NCBI RefSeq assembly: GCF_001700965.1
Contig: NZ_CP016756.1
Location: 3,648,501 to 3,712,500, forward strand
Reading direction: 5' to 3'
DNA: 64,000 bases
Source of the DNA: Stenotrophomonas nitritireducens
GTDB taxonomy: Bacteria > Pseudomonadota > Gammaproteobacteria > Xanthomonadales > Xanthomonadaceae
A program made the position numbers and the translations under genes. The notes under the pieces are model-generated. The model worked only from the letters and a program-made list of their open reading frames with translations, was not told where the DNA came from and did not search any database. Below, in pieces: positions 1 through 8,829 of the stretch (position 1 is the first letter of the stretch; each line of letters starts with the position of its first letter).

Positions 1-691
1 CGCGCAGGCCGCCGGCGACCCCGCGCGCGACCCGAAGACGACCGAAGTGTGGACGCCCGTGCCTGCGATCGTGACCACGCCGGTGGGCGGTGCACCGTCC
101 GACGCGATCGTGCTGTTCGATGGCAGGGATGTTTCCGCGTGGGAATCGGAGCAGGGCGGGCGCGTGCCATGGTCCGTCGCTGATGGCGCGCTCACCGTGG
201 TTCCGGGCAGCAAGGGCATCCGCACCCGGCAGTCCTTCTGCGACATCCAGCTGCATGTGGAGTGGCGTACGCCTGTCGAAACCAAGGGTTTCGAGGGGCA
301 GAACCGTGGCAATAGCGGCATCTTTCTGCAGTCACTGTACGAACTGCAGGTGCTCGACAGTTACAACAACGCCACCTATGCCAACGGCCAGGCCGGCTCG
401 ATCTACAAGCAGGCGATGCCGCTGGTGAATGCCTCGCGTGCGCCGGGGCAATGGCAGAGCTACGACATCATCTGGAAGGCACCGCGTTTTTCGCAGGGCG
501 GTGGGCTTATCTCGCCAGCGCGCATAACCGTGCTGCACAACGGCGTACTGGTACAGGATGACACCGTGCTGGCGGGCAAGACCGAGTACATTGGTGCGCC
601 TTCGTACGCGCCACATGCATGCGCACCGCTGTACCTGCAGGAGCATGATTCCAAGGTTAGCTACCGCAACATCTGGGTGCGCGAACTGTAG
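1..691 (+). CDS. DUF1080 (3-keto-disaccharide hydrolase) protein, 5' partial
   Basis: The reading frame is open to the left edge (codons from base 2), so the start and any signal peptide lie outside the window. The visible part has the DUF1080 jelly-roll pattern: an opening with IVLFDGRDVSAWE, a central NRGNSGIFLQSLYELQVLDS block and a closing YLQEHDSKVSYRNIWVREL. In this family these mark a concanavalin-like fold active on 3-keto-glycosides. Members are usually secreted or periplasmic. It ends 9 bases from the convergent cytochrome c gene, beside a Gfo/Idh/MocA oxidoreductase and sugar isomerases. That context fits cleavage of 3-oxidised glycosides. The family call is firm; the exact substrate is inferred. 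Confidence 0.85.
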   Translation, partial: AQAAGDPARDPKTTEVWTPVPAIVTTPVGGAPSDAIVLFDGRDVSAWESEQGGRVPWSVADGALTVVPGSKGIRTRQSFCDIQLHVEWRTPVETKGFEGQNRGNSGIFLQSLYELQVLDSYNNATYANGQAGSIYKQAMPLVNASRAPGQWQSYDIIWKAPRFSQGGGLISPARITVLHNGVLVQDDTVLAGKTEYIGAPSYAPHACAPLYLQEHDSKVSYRNIWVREL

Positions 692-700
692 GCCTTGCTC

Positions 701-1039
701 CTACTTCGCCAGAAAGCTGGCGATGTCATCGATTTCCTGTTGCGACAGCTGGACAAAGGGCGGCATCAGTCCGCCGCCCTGCCTGATCCTGTCCTTGATC
801 TGCGCCGGTTGCAGTCGCTTGGCTACGTCCGTAAGCGCGGGAAACGTCGGTGGAATACCTGCCCGGGTTGCGCCATGGCAGGCCACGCAATGCGTTGCAT
901 AGAGCCGCGCACCGGCTACTGCAGGGTCGTCCTTGGTCCACGCAGTCTTCGCAAACGTGGCGCCGGATAGAACCAGCGCCACGGTGAGAATCGGTTTCAA
1001 GCCGGTGTGCAAGCGCGTTCGCAAGCGGGAATCCGTCAC
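701..1039 (-). CDS. small class I cytochrome c, exported
   Basis: A 112-residue protein with an N-terminal hydrophobic segment (LKPILTVALVLSGATFA), so it is probably exported to the periplasm. One haem-attachment motif, CVACH, is followed by the distal Met ligand region (GGGLMPPF) and the C-terminal helix (QEIDDIASFLAK). This is the layout of a single-domain class I cytochrome c. The start is a GTG only 3 bases after the upstream isomerase stop, so it is probably the last gene of the operon. A likely job is to accept electrons from a periplasmic FAD/GMC-type sugar 3-dehydrogenase. No such dehydrogenase is visible here, so that partner is inferred. Confidence 0.85.
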   Translation of the reverse strand: MTDSRLRTRLHTGLKPILTVALVLSGATFAKTAWTKDDPAVAGARLYATHCVACHGATRAGIPPTFPALTDVAKRLQPAQIKDRIRQGGGLMPPFVQLSQQEIDDIASFLAK

Positions 1040-1042
1040 GCG

Positions 1043-1915
1043 TCAGCGCCGTGCATCGGCGCTGGCGGAGACAGTGGAGCTGAGGTGTTCACGCAGATAG
1101 TCCGCGCCGGTCTGGATGACCTTGGCCGGCTCGCGTGGCTTGTCGTGCTCGATGATGTACCACTGCACGCCGGCCGCTGCGGCGGCAGGCAGGATCGCGT
1201 TCCAGTCCAGCACGCCTTGGCCGACTGCAGCGAAACCGCCTTCGTCTTCCGCCTGGCCTTTCGCTGCATTGTCCTTGGCATGTACCGCGAACACATGGCC
1301 GCGGAATTTGCCCAGCATCACCGCCGGGTCCAGGCCGGCACGCGCCACCCAGGCCAGGTCCAGTTCGGTCTGCAGATCCGGGCCGGCCGCTGCGAACAGC
1401 AGTTCCAGCCCCGTCCTGCCATTGAAGTCGACCAGTTCGAAGTTGTGGTTGTGGTAGGCCAGGCGCATGCCCTTGGCCCGCACCTGTTTCGCTATCTGGC
1501 CCAGTTCCTGGCCCAGTGCTGTCCAGCCCGCGGCATCGGTTGGGCGATCCTTCTCGACCAGGTAGGGCACCACCAGCGTCGTGTTGCCGATCGACCGGTT
1601 GAAGTCCACCACGCCATCCAGGCCTGTGCGCAGCTCGCCCAGTTGAACGTGCGAGGAAATGGCCTTGATCGAATAGCGGTCCAGCAGCTGCTTGAGTTCG
1701 GCAGCGCTGACGTTCTGCGTGCCAACGGTTTCCACCGCGCGCACGCCCGCGTCGTGGACGATCTTCAACTGCTGGTCGAGCGAGCCGGCGTTGCGCAGGG
1801 TGTACATCTGCACCGCGATCGGCGGTTGCGGGCCGGTGCTTTCTCGTGCGAAGGCGGGCAGGGCAACGAGGAGGAGCAGGGCGAGGGTTGCGGTTCTGCA
1901 AGCAGGGATTTTCAT
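1043..1915 (-). CDS. exported sugar phosphate isomerase/epimerase (xylose isomerase-like TIM barrel)
   Basis: The product has 290 residues. The start is the ATG at 1915, with a GGAGG ribosome site about ten bases upstream; the longer upstream reading is unsupported. An N-terminal signal peptide (MKIPACRTATLALLLLVALPAFA) precedes an AP-endonuclease-2-like barrel. Visible motifs are IAVQMYTLRN, LAYHNHNFELVDF and a late WYIIEHD, which supply the usual metal ligands (Glu, His, Asp). An exported isomerase-fold protein fits a periplasmic step in keto-sugar processing. It lies 19 bases after the Gfo/Idh/MocA gene and just before the cytochrome c gene, so co-transcription is likely. The reaction (epimerase or 2-dehydratase) cannot be told from sequence alone. 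Confidence 0.85.
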   Translation of the reverse strand: MKIPACRTATLALLLLVALPAFARESTGPQPPIAVQMYTLRNAGSLDQQLKIVHDAGVRAVETVGTQNVSAAELKQLLDRYSIKAISSHVQLGELRTGLDGVVDFNRSIGNTTLVVPYLVEKDRPTDAAGWTALGQELGQIAKQVRAKGMRLAYHNHNFELVDFNGRTGLELLFAAAGPDLQTELDLAWVARAGLDPAVMLGKFRGHVFAVHAKDNAAKGQAEDEGGFAAVGQGVLDWNAILPAAAAAGVQWYIIEHDKPREPAKVIQTGADYLREHLSSTVSASADARR

Positions 1916-1934
1916 CAAGAGATCCTCCGGGAAT

Positions 1935-3059
1935 TCAAACGATGGCGGTCCAAGCGCGGGTCCTGGCCGATGCAATGACGTGGTCGATGATGCGTGCCGA
2001 GCGCAGCCCGTCCTCGAAGGTAGGCAGGCCTTGCGGCTGCTCGCCATCGATGGCGCGGTAGGTGTCGGCGACAAACGCCTCGAAGCACTGGGCGTAGCCC
2101 TGCGCGTGACCGGCCGGCAATACCGACAGCCGGCGTTGTTCGGCACTGCCGGCCCCTGGCCCGCGCACGAACACTTCCTCGCGCTGGTCGGGCAGGCCAA
2201 TCCACAGCCGCTCGGCGTCCTCCTGATTGAATGCCACGCTGGCCTTGGCCCCGTCGATCTCGAACCACAGGCGGTTGCGGCGGCCCGCCGATACCTGGCT
2301 GACCGTCAACGAGGCCAGCGTACCGGCGCCGGTGCGGAACATTGCCGCGGCCACGTCCTCGCTGGCGACCGCCTGCATCGCGCCGCCCGCCGCTGGTGTG
2401 GTGAAGCTCTGGCCGGTGACGGCGCCGCGTTCGGCGATCACCGTATCGAACGCCGCGCTGACCTCAACGAAGCGCTCGCCGCTGACCCATTCCACCAGGT
2501 CGCACCAGTGCGAGCCGATGTCGGCGAACACGCGCGACGCGCCGCCCAGCGTCGGGTCCACGCGCCAATTGTTGCTGGCAGGGTCCAGCAGCCAATCCTG
2601 CAGGTAGCTGCCGTGGATCAGGTGCAACGGGCCCAGTTCGCCTTGTTCGATGCGTGCGCGCGCCTCGCGGACAACAGGGTGGTAGCGGTAGACGAAGGGC
2701 ACGGTGGCGACCAGCCCAGTCGAAGCCGCCAAGGCGGCCAGCGCCTGGGCGTCTTCCAGCGTGGTGGCCAGCGGCTTCTCGCAGACCACGTGCTTGCCCG
2801 CTTGCAGCGCGGCCTGCGCGATGGGGCGGTGCAGATGGTTGGGCGTGCAGACGTGCACGACCTGTACCTGTGGATCGGCAAGCAGGTCTTCGATGTCGTG
2901 GTAGCCGCGCGGAACTCCCCACAACTGCGCCACCTCGGCTGCGCGCTGCGGGGAAGACGCGGCTACGCCACGCACCTCGGCACCGGCCAGCAATGCCGCG
3001 CGGCGATGTACGGCAGCGATCATACCGGTGCCGACGATGGCGATTCCAAGCTTTGGCAT
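1935..3059 (-). CDS. Gfo/Idh/MocA family NAD(P)-dependent sugar oxidoreductase
   Basis: A 374-residue protein of normal family length. The N-terminal Rossmann fold carries the dinucleotide motif GIAIVGTGMIAAVH, and the conserved CEKPLA (EKP) motif appears near residue 95. The C-terminal Gfo/Idh/MocA alpha/beta domain includes the GSHWCDLVEW block with the conserved Asp/His. There is no signal peptide, so it is cytoplasmic. Enzymes of this family oxidise or reduce sugar hydroxyls, including C3 of glucosides. It sits 12 bases downstream of the MFS gene and upstream of the exported isomerase in the LacI-controlled set. The substrate is not known. Confidence 0.9.
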   Translation of the reverse strand: MPKLGIAIVGTGMIAAVHRRAALLAGAEVRGVAASSPQRAAEVAQLWGVPRGYHDIEDLLADPQVQVVHVCTPNHLHRPIAQAALQAGKHVVCEKPLATTLEDAQALAALAASTGLVATVPFVYRYHPVVREARARIEQGELGPLHLIHGSYLQDWLLDPASNNWRVDPTLGGASRVFADIGSHWCDLVEWVSGERFVEVSAAFDTVIAERGAVTGQSFTTPAAGGAMQAVASEDVAAAMFRTGAGTLASLTVSQVSAGRRNRLWFEIDGAKASVAFNQEDAERLWIGLPDQREEVFVRGPGAGSAEQRRLSVLPAGHAQGYAQCFEAFVADTYRAIDGEQPQGLPTFEDGLRSARIIDHVIASARTRAWTAIV

Positions 3060-3071
3060 CGGTGGGGCTCC

Positions 3072-4289
3072 TCAGGGCGTGGAAGGTGCGGCCGCGACCA
3101 GCGGGCGGTCGCGGAACAGCAACAGGAAGGCGATCAGCACCACCAACGCCACGCCGGCCGGGAACAACCAGATCTGCTGCCAGTCCGGCCCTGCGGCGGT
3201 GGTGAAGTGTTCCACCACCGCGCCAGACAGGAAGGTGCCGATCAACATGCCCACGCCATACGTGGCCAGGGTGATGAAGCCCTGTGCGCTGCTGCGGGCG
3301 GTGGGGCCGGCATGTGCATCGGTGTAGATCTGGCCGGTGACGAAGAAGAAGTCGTAGCAGATGCCGTGCAGCACGATGCCGATCAGCAGCAGCGAGAAGC
3401 CGCCGCCCGCATCGCCAAAGGCAAACAGGGTGTAGCGCACCACCCAGGCCGCCATGCCCACGGCCAGCATCGTTTTCACCCCAAGCCGCACGAACAGGAA
3501 CGGCATGGCCAGCATCAGCAGGACTTCGGAGACCTGGCCCAGCGACTGCAGGCCCGCTGCGCCGCGCACGCCCAGATCGTTGAGATACGGGTTGGTGAAG
3601 TTGTAATAGAACGCCAGCGGAATGCAGATGGCGATGGAAGCGAGGAAGAACACCAGATAGGAGCGCGACTTCAGCAGCCGCAGCGAATCCAGCCCGAGGA
3701 TCTGCCCGAGCCCGGCATCGCGCTGCTGCGCCAGCGGCGGCGTGTGCGGCAGGGTGAATGCATACAGGCCCAGCACCAGCGACGCCATCGCCGCCATCCG
3801 GAACGTCAGCTCCAGCCGGTGTGCCTGTTCCCAGCCCAGCCAGCCGATCAGCACGCCCGCCACGATCCAGCCGACGCTGCCGGCCACCCGCACCAGCGGG
3901 AATTGTTTCTCTGGCGACTGCATGTGCCGCATCGCCACGCTGTTGGCCAATGCCAGCGTCGGCATGAACAGCAGCATGTAGCCCATGACGCAGGCGGAGA
4001 ACGTGCTGAAACTGGTTGCCGTGGACGCCAGCCACATGAGCAGCGCGCCGGCAAGGTGCAGTACTCCGAGAATGCGCTGCGCGGCGAAGTAGCGGTCCGC
4101 GATCAGGCCGACCAGGAAGGGCGCGACGATGGCACCGATCGATTGGCTGAGGAAGGCGGTTGCCACCTGGCTCGCGCTGGCCTGAAGCGGGCCCTGCACA
4201 AGGTAGGTGCCCAGGGTTACAAACCACGCGCCCCAGATGAAGAACTGCAGAAACATCATCGCGCCCAAGCGCGACATCGCGTGCGTCAT
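3072..4289 (-). CDS. NupG-type MFS transporter (nucleoside/sugar:H+ symporter family)
   Basis: A 405-residue integral membrane protein with about 12 hydrophobic helices. It opens with the block FLQFFIWGAWFVTLGTYL. A second block, FFFVTGQIYTDAHAGPTARS, is typical of nucleoside:H+ symporters (NupG/XapB branch). Members in sugar operons often carry sugars or glycosides rather than nucleosides. The gene lies between the cytoplasmic isomerase (27 bases) and the oxidoreductase (12 bases), so it probably imports the pathway substrate. The substrate is inferred only from context. Confidence 0.85.
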   Translation of the reverse strand: MTHAMSRLGAMMFLQFFIWGAWFVTLGTYLVQGPLQASASQVATAFLSQSIGAIVAPFLVGLIADRYFAAQRILGVLHLAGALLMWLASTATSFSTFSACVMGYMLLFMPTLALANSVAMRHMQSPEKQFPLVRVAGSVGWIVAGVLIGWLGWEQAHRLELTFRMAAMASLVLGLYAFTLPHTPPLAQQRDAGLGQILGLDSLRLLKSRSYLVFFLASIAICIPLAFYYNFTNPYLNDLGVRGAAGLQSLGQVSEVLLMLAMPFLFVRLGVKTMLAVGMAAWVVRYTLFAFGDAGGGFSLLLIGIVLHGICYDFFFVTGQIYTDAHAGPTARSSAQGFITLATYGVGMLIGTFLSGAVVEHFTTAAGPDWQQIWLFPAGVALVVLIAFLLLFRDRPLVAAAPSTP

Positions 4290-4316
4290 GGCTTGCCCTC
4301 CCGGGCGGTTGATGGC

Positions 4317-5369
4317 TCAGATACCCAGCATGCGGTGCAGTGATCCAGGATCGGTGCCGCTGTCGGCAAAGTCGTCGAAGGCGCGCTCGGTTACGCGGAT
4401 GATGTGGTCGCGGATGAACGTGGCGCCCTCGCGTGCGCCGTCCTCCGGATGCTTCAGGCAGCACTCCCACTCCAGCACCGCCCAGCCTGGGAAGTCGTAC
4501 TGGGCGAATTTCGAGAAGATCGCCTTGAAGTCGATCTGGCCGTCGCCGAGCGAACGGAACCGCCCCGGCCGATCAATCCAGTCCTGGTAACCGCCATACA
4601 CGCCACTGCGGGCGCTGGCGTGATACTCCGCGTCCTTGACGTGGAAGATGCCGATGCGTTCGTGATAGCGGTCGATGAAGCCCAGGTAGTCCATCTGCTG
4701 CAGCAGCAGGTGGCTGGGGTCGTACAGGATTTTCGCGCGGGGGTGGTGGTCCACCACCTCGAGGAAGCGTTCGAAAGTCGCGCCGTCATGCAGGTCCTCG
4801 CCCGGATGGATCTCGAAACACAGGTCCACGCCGCAGGCATCGAAGGCATCCAGAATGGGGCGCCAGCGGCGGCCGAGTTCGGCGAAGGCTTCTTCCACCA
4901 GCCCCTGCGGGCGCTGCGGCCAGGGATAGAAATAAGGCCAGGCCAGCGCGCCTGAGAACGTGGCATGCGCGGTCAGCCCCAGCCGCTGGCTGGCCTTGGC
5001 GGCCAGCAGCAGTTGCTCCACCGCCCAGGCCTGGCGGGCGGCCGGATCGCCGCGCTTGTCCGGCGGTGCGAAGCCGTCGAACAGGCTGTCATAGGCAGGG
5101 TGGACGGCGACCAGCTGCCCCTGCAGGTGAGTGGACAGTTCGGTGATCTGCAGGCCATGCCCGGCCAGCATGCCGGCCACGTCGTCGCAGTAGGCCTGGC
5201 TGCGCGCGGCCTCGGCCAGATCAAACAGTTGGGGAGCGCTGGAGGGTACTTGTAGGCCAGAATAGCCCAAGCTCGCGGCCCACTTGGCCAGCGTGTCGAG
5301 CCGATCAAAGGGAGGTGTGTCGCCGATGAACTGTGCCAGGAACAGCGCTGGACCCTTGAGCGTCTTCAA
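4317..5369 (-). CDS. sugar phosphate isomerase/epimerase, cytoplasmic TIM barrel
   Basis: The product has 350 residues and no signal peptide. The AP-endonuclease-2-like barrel shows metal-binding blocks CFEIHPGEDLHDG, LYDPSHLLLQ, IFHVKDAEYH and AVLEWECCLKHPEDGAR. This longer version is common in bacterial sugar clusters next to Gfo/Idh/MocA enzymes. It is the first gene of the minus-strand operon. Its start lies 14 bases from the LacI-type palindrome, so a bound repressor would block its transcription. It probably isomerises or dehydrates a keto-sugar delivered by the neighbouring transporter. The family is clear; the reaction is not. Confidence 0.9.
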   Translation of the reverse strand: MKTLKGPALFLAQFIGDTPPFDRLDTLAKWAASLGYSGLQVPSSAPQLFDLAEAARSQAYCDDVAGMLAGHGLQITELSTHLQGQLVAVHPAYDSLFDGFAPPDKRGDPAARQAWAVEQLLLAAKASQRLGLTAHATFSGALAWPYFYPWPQRPQGLVEEAFAELGRRWRPILDAFDACGVDLCFEIHPGEDLHDGATFERFLEVVDHHPRAKILYDPSHLLLQQMDYLGFIDRYHERIGIFHVKDAEYHASARSGVYGGYQDWIDRPGRFRSLGDGQIDFKAIFSKFAQYDFPGWAVLEWECCLKHPEDGAREGATFIRDHIIRVTERAFDDFADSGTDPGSLHRMLGI

Positions 5370-5383
5370 GCTGATTCACCTCG

Positions 5384-5399
5384 ATGCAATCGATTGCAT
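5384..5399. promoter_or_regulatory. LacI-family operator in divergent promoter region
   Basis: A perfect 16-bp inverted repeat, ATGCAATCGATTGCAT, lies between the divergent isomerase and lacI-type genes. It has the central CG and flanking TGCAA/TTGCA half-sites expected of LacI/PurR-family operators. It should control both the catabolic operon and the regulator itself. Confidence 0.8.
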
Positions 5400-5461
5400 T
5401 ACCCTAGCATGGGCCTCCTGCAGTTTTGTTGTGCACTGCACAGCGGCAAGAACGTAACGCC

Positions 5462-6469
5462 ATGGCAACCATTTACGACATCGCAAAGCACGTCGGCGTT
5501 TCCGCCGGAACGGTGTCGCGTGCACTCTCCCGGCCGGACAAAGTCCTGCCGGCCACGCGCACGCGCATCGAGCAGGCCGCCGCCGCGCTGGGCTACATCC
5601 CCAACACGGTTGCCAGAACGCTCAAGACCCAGCGCAGCGGTAAGATCCTGGTCACCGTTCCGGACATCGCCAATCCGTTCTTCGCGCAGATCCTGCAGGG
5701 TGCGGAGGACGCTGCGCAGGCGGTCGGCTACGCCGTGCTGCTGGGCGATACCCAGCATCAACCAGACCGCGAGGAGCGCTATGCGCAGATGCTCCGGCGC
5801 AACGAGGCCGATGGTCTTATCGTGCTGGGGCATCGCCTGCCGCCGACGGCGCGCGACATCGTCCAACAGTTGGGCGATGCGGCACCGGTGGTCAATGGCT
5901 GCGAGTTCGACCCGGCGCTGGGCATTCCCAGCGTCCACATCGACAACGCGGCCGCCGCACGCGCGGTGATGGAGCACCTTTACGGACTGGGGCACGAGCG
6001 CATCGCCGTGGTTGGCGGGCCGCCCGACAACCCCTTGCACCAGCAACGGCTGGAAGGGGTTCGGGCCGCTGGCAAGGCGCGTGGCCGCCTGCGCCACCTG
6101 AGCATCGTGCCGGGCGACTTCTCGGTGGAATCCGGGCATGCCGCCGCGCTGGCGCTGTTGGTCCTCGCGCCCGCACCGACCGCGATCTTCTGCTTCAGCG
6201 ACCAGATGGCGCTGGGGACTCTGGCGGCCTGCCGGGATCTGGGCATCCGCGTGCCGGATGACGTGTCCATTGTGGGCTTCGACGACCTGGCATCCTCCCG
6301 TTACCTCACCCCTCCGCTGACCACCATCCGGCAGCCCATGCGGGAGATCGGCGAGCGTGCGGTCAACCTGCTGCTCGCCATCATCGAACATGTGGATGTG
6401 CCGCTTCAGCAGACGCTGGATTTCAACTTGATGCTGCGGGGTTCCACGGGCGCGCCAAAGGAAAAATGA
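5462..6469 (+). CDS. LacI family transcriptional regulator
   Basis: The product has 335 residues from the ATG at 5462. The open frame extends 12 codons upstream, but family proteins begin at MATIYDIAKH. Residues 1-50 form the LacI helix-turn-helix (IYDIAKHVGVSAGTVSRALS) followed by the hinge helix. The rest is a periplasmic-binding-protein-like ligand domain with typical blocks (DGLIVLGHR, FCFSDQMALG, VSIVGFDDL, PPLTTIRQP). It is divergent to the sugar operon across a perfect LacI-type operator. It is therefore predicted to repress that operon and itself until a sugar inducer binds. The inducer is unknown. Confidence 0.93.
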   Translation: MATIYDIAKHVGVSAGTVSRALSRPDKVLPATRTRIEQAAAALGYIPNTVARTLKTQRSGKILVTVPDIANPFFAQILQGAEDAAQAVGYAVLLGDTQHQPDREERYAQMLRRNEADGLIVLGHRLPPTARDIVQQLGDAAPVVNGCEFDPALGIPSVHIDNAAAARAVMEHLYGLGHERIAVVGGPPDNPLHQQRLEGVRAAGKARGRLRHLSIVPGDFSVESGHAAALALLVLAPAPTAIFCFSDQMALGTLAACRDLGIRVPDDVSIVGFDDLASSRYLTPPLTTIRQPMREIGERAVNLLLAIIEHVDVPLQQTLDFNLMLRGSTGAPKEK

Positions 6470-6992
6470 CGGCCAGGGCGGGGCAGGGTGCTGCCTTTGC
6501 GTGGCTCCCAATCCAGGGAGCGGCTCCGATCGACCTGTTTTTGACTGATCTCCTGGCCTCGATCGGTATCCCCGCCATCGGCGATTTACCTCGCCCGCGG
6601 CGGCAGGCCATTCAATCATTGCGGGCCACGCCTTTACTACATGGGCACAACCGTTGTGATCGCTGCTTGATGTGTGTGGTCCCGAAGGCCCTGCGCTGCA
6701 TGGCTTTGTTATTTGTGCAATGTCCGAACAAGATGTCGGTGGTGACCGACGGCTATGACCACATGTCAATTGGGTCTAGTCCGAAAAATACATTTCGTTA
6801 TTCGTGAAGGAATCGAATCTGCAGGTTTGCTAAAATGCCCAGCAGATTTTTGCTCACAGGGGGCGGGCGCAATCAGGGCGGACGGGAGGTATCCGGTTCT
6901 GGTTGTGCAGCCGATGTTTTTCGGAATGGTGCGCAGGCCCCAATCATTCCGCGCAGCCGATGGCTGCAATTGCTCAAGGACGGTTGGTTCAT
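6470..6992. other. intergenic region upstream of tpsB
   Basis: About 520 bases lie between the LacI-family stop and the tpsB start. Short open frames here have no family features and look like chance. Bases roughly 6640-6840 are clearly richer in A+T than the flanks and probably contain the promoter of the two-partner secretion genes. No confident -35/-10 pair or hairpin terminator was found. Confidence 0.5.
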
Positions 6993-8726
6993 ATGCAAGG
7001 CAAAGGAATGCGGGTACGTGACGCGTTGATGACGCGTGCGCGGGTATTGGCGGTTGCGTGTGCGGCCGTGCTGGGAACCGGCGCCGCACAGGCGCAGACA
7101 GCAGACGTAAACGCGCAGGAACTGCTGCGGCAACAAGAGCGCGAGCGCGTCTTGCGTGAGCAGCAGGAAGCACAGCCGGATGCGCGCCTGCAAGCTACCC
7201 CGGAAGAAGCGGTGGGGCGGCTGCCTGTGGACGAAGCGCCCTGTTTCGTCATCAACCCCATCACCCTGGACGGCGAAGAGGCTGAGCGCTTCCGCTGGGC
7301 CTTGAAGGCCGCCGATCCCAAGGACGATCCCGCTACCGGCCGCTGCCTGGGTACGGCCGGCGTCGATATCGTGATGAAGCGCGTGCAGAACGCGATCATC
7401 GCCCGCGGCTACGTCACCACCCGTATCCTCGCCGCGCCGCAGGACCTGAAAAGCGGGACCTTGCAGCTGACCGTGGTGCCAGGCCGGATCCACGCAATTC
7501 GTTTTGTCGACAGCGCGCAGTCGCATCCTGCAGTGTGGAATGCGATGCCGGCTGCGGCGGGCGATCTGTTGAACCTGCGCGACATCGAACAGGCCTTGGA
7601 GAACTTCCAGCGCGTGCCAACCGCATCCGTGGACATCCAGATTGCGCCGCCGGCCGAAGGGGCCGAGGCCAAGCCGGGTGAAAGCGATCTGCTGATCAGC
7701 TGGAAGCAGCGCTCCAAGGTCCGCGCAAACCTGACCCTGGACGATTCCGGCAGCCAGTCCACCGGCAAGCTGCAGGCCGGCGCCACGGTGTCACTGGACA
7801 ACCTGGCCGGCCTGAATGATCTGTTCTATCTCAACGCGGGCAAGTCGGTGTTCAACGGCAGTGGCCGCGACACCGACAGCTGGGCCGCGCACTACAGCGT
7901 GCCGGTCGGCAAATGGCTGCTGGGCGTCAACGCCAGCAAGTACGACTACAGCCAGTCGGTTGCCGGTGCCTACGAAACCTATGTGTACAGCGGCGCCAGC
8001 CGCAACGCGGAAGTGCGCCTGACCCGCATGCTGTTCCGCAACGCCAGCTTCAAGACCAGCGGCTATGCACGGGCTTGGTACCGTGACTCGAACAACTTCA
8101 TCGACGACACCGAGATCGAAGTACAGCGCCGGCGCATGGCGGGCTGGGAGCTGGGGCTGGCGCACAAGCACTTCTTCGGCAACAACACGCTGGATGCCGG
8201 GCTCGCCTATCGGCGCGGTACTGCGGCATTCGGCGCCTTGCCTGCACCGGAGGAAGCCTTCGGCGAAGGCACCGCGCGTGGCCGCATCATCACCGCCGAT
8301 GCGCAGCTGATGCTGCCTTTCAAACTCGGCAAGCAGCCCGTGCGTTACACCGGCAGCTGGCGTGCGCAGTGGAATCGTTCCCTGCTGGTGCCGCAGGACC
8401 GGTTCTCCATTGGCGGCCGCTACACCGTGCGCGGTTTTGACGGCGAAATGTCGCTGAGTGGCGAGCGCGGCTGGGTGCTGCGCAACGAACTGGGCTTCGC
8501 GCTCGGAGGCGGCCAGGAAGCCTATCTGGGCGCGGACTACGGCCATGTCGGTGGCCCGGCCACGCGCTGGCAGATGGGCGACTACCTGGCGGGCGCGGCC
8601 ATCGGCCTGCGCGGCGGCGTTGCCCACGCGCAATGGGACCTCTTTGTCGGTAGCCCGCTGCACAAGCCGGTGGGCTTCCCAACCGCATACACGACGTTCG
8701 GCTTCAGCCTGAGCGCCTCGTTCTGA
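6993..8726 (+). CDS. TpsB/CdiB outer-membrane transporter (ShlB/FhaC/HecB family)
   Basis: The product has 577 residues. The ATG at 6993 (MQGKGMRVRDALMTRARV) gives a signal peptide ending GTGAAQA; the ATG at 7008 is also possible. A charged helix (QELLRQQERERVLREQQE) is followed by POTRA domains from about residue 80 to 230. A 16-strand barrel follows, with the Omp85-superfamily L6 motif TVRGFDGE near residue 477 and a C-terminal Phe. This family recognises the TPS domain of its partner in the periplasm and threads it across the outer membrane. The gene is 103 bases upstream of the 4274-residue tpsA gene, its obvious substrate. Confidence 0.93.
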   Translation: MQGKGMRVRDALMTRARVLAVACAAVLGTGAAQAQTADVNAQELLRQQERERVLREQQEAQPDARLQATPEEAVGRLPVDEAPCFVINPITLDGEEAERFRWALKAADPKDDPATGRCLGTAGVDIVMKRVQNAIIARGYVTTRILAAPQDLKSGTLQLTVVPGRIHAIRFVDSAQSHPAVWNAMPAAAGDLLNLRDIEQALENFQRVPTASVDIQIAPPAEGAEAKPGESDLLISWKQRSKVRANLTLDDSGSQSTGKLQAGATVSLDNLAGLNDLFYLNAGKSVFNGSGRDTDSWAAHYSVPVGKWLLGVNASKYDYSQSVAGAYETYVYSGASRNAEVRLTRMLFRNASFKTSGYARAWYRDSNNFIDDTEIEVQRRRMAGWELGLAHKHFFGNNTLDAGLAYRRGTAAFGALPAPEEAFGEGTARGRIITADAQLMLPFKLGKQPVRYTGSWRAQWNRSLLVPQDRFSIGGRYTVRGFDGEMSLSGERGWVLRNELGFALGGGQEAYLGADYGHVGGPATRWQMGDYLAGAAIGLRGGVAHAQWDLFVGSPLHKPVGFPTAYTTFGFSLSASF

Positions 8727-8829
8727 TATCCGGTGGTCACTTCGGCCGCCTACAAATGGAATCTGCTGCCTTCATCCGTACCGGAAAGGCAGCAGGTCAA
8801 AAATCCAAGCATCGAAAGGAAGCAATGCC

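Noticed and set aside
1692..4343. 883-residue open frame on the plus strand
   Set aside because: It lies opposite three well-recognised genes and is rich in His, Gln and Arg, the pattern of antisense frames in GC-rich DNA.
6466..6807. 113-residue plus-strand frame after the LacI gene
   Set aside because: No ribosome site, overlaps the LacI stop, and no domain or signal features.
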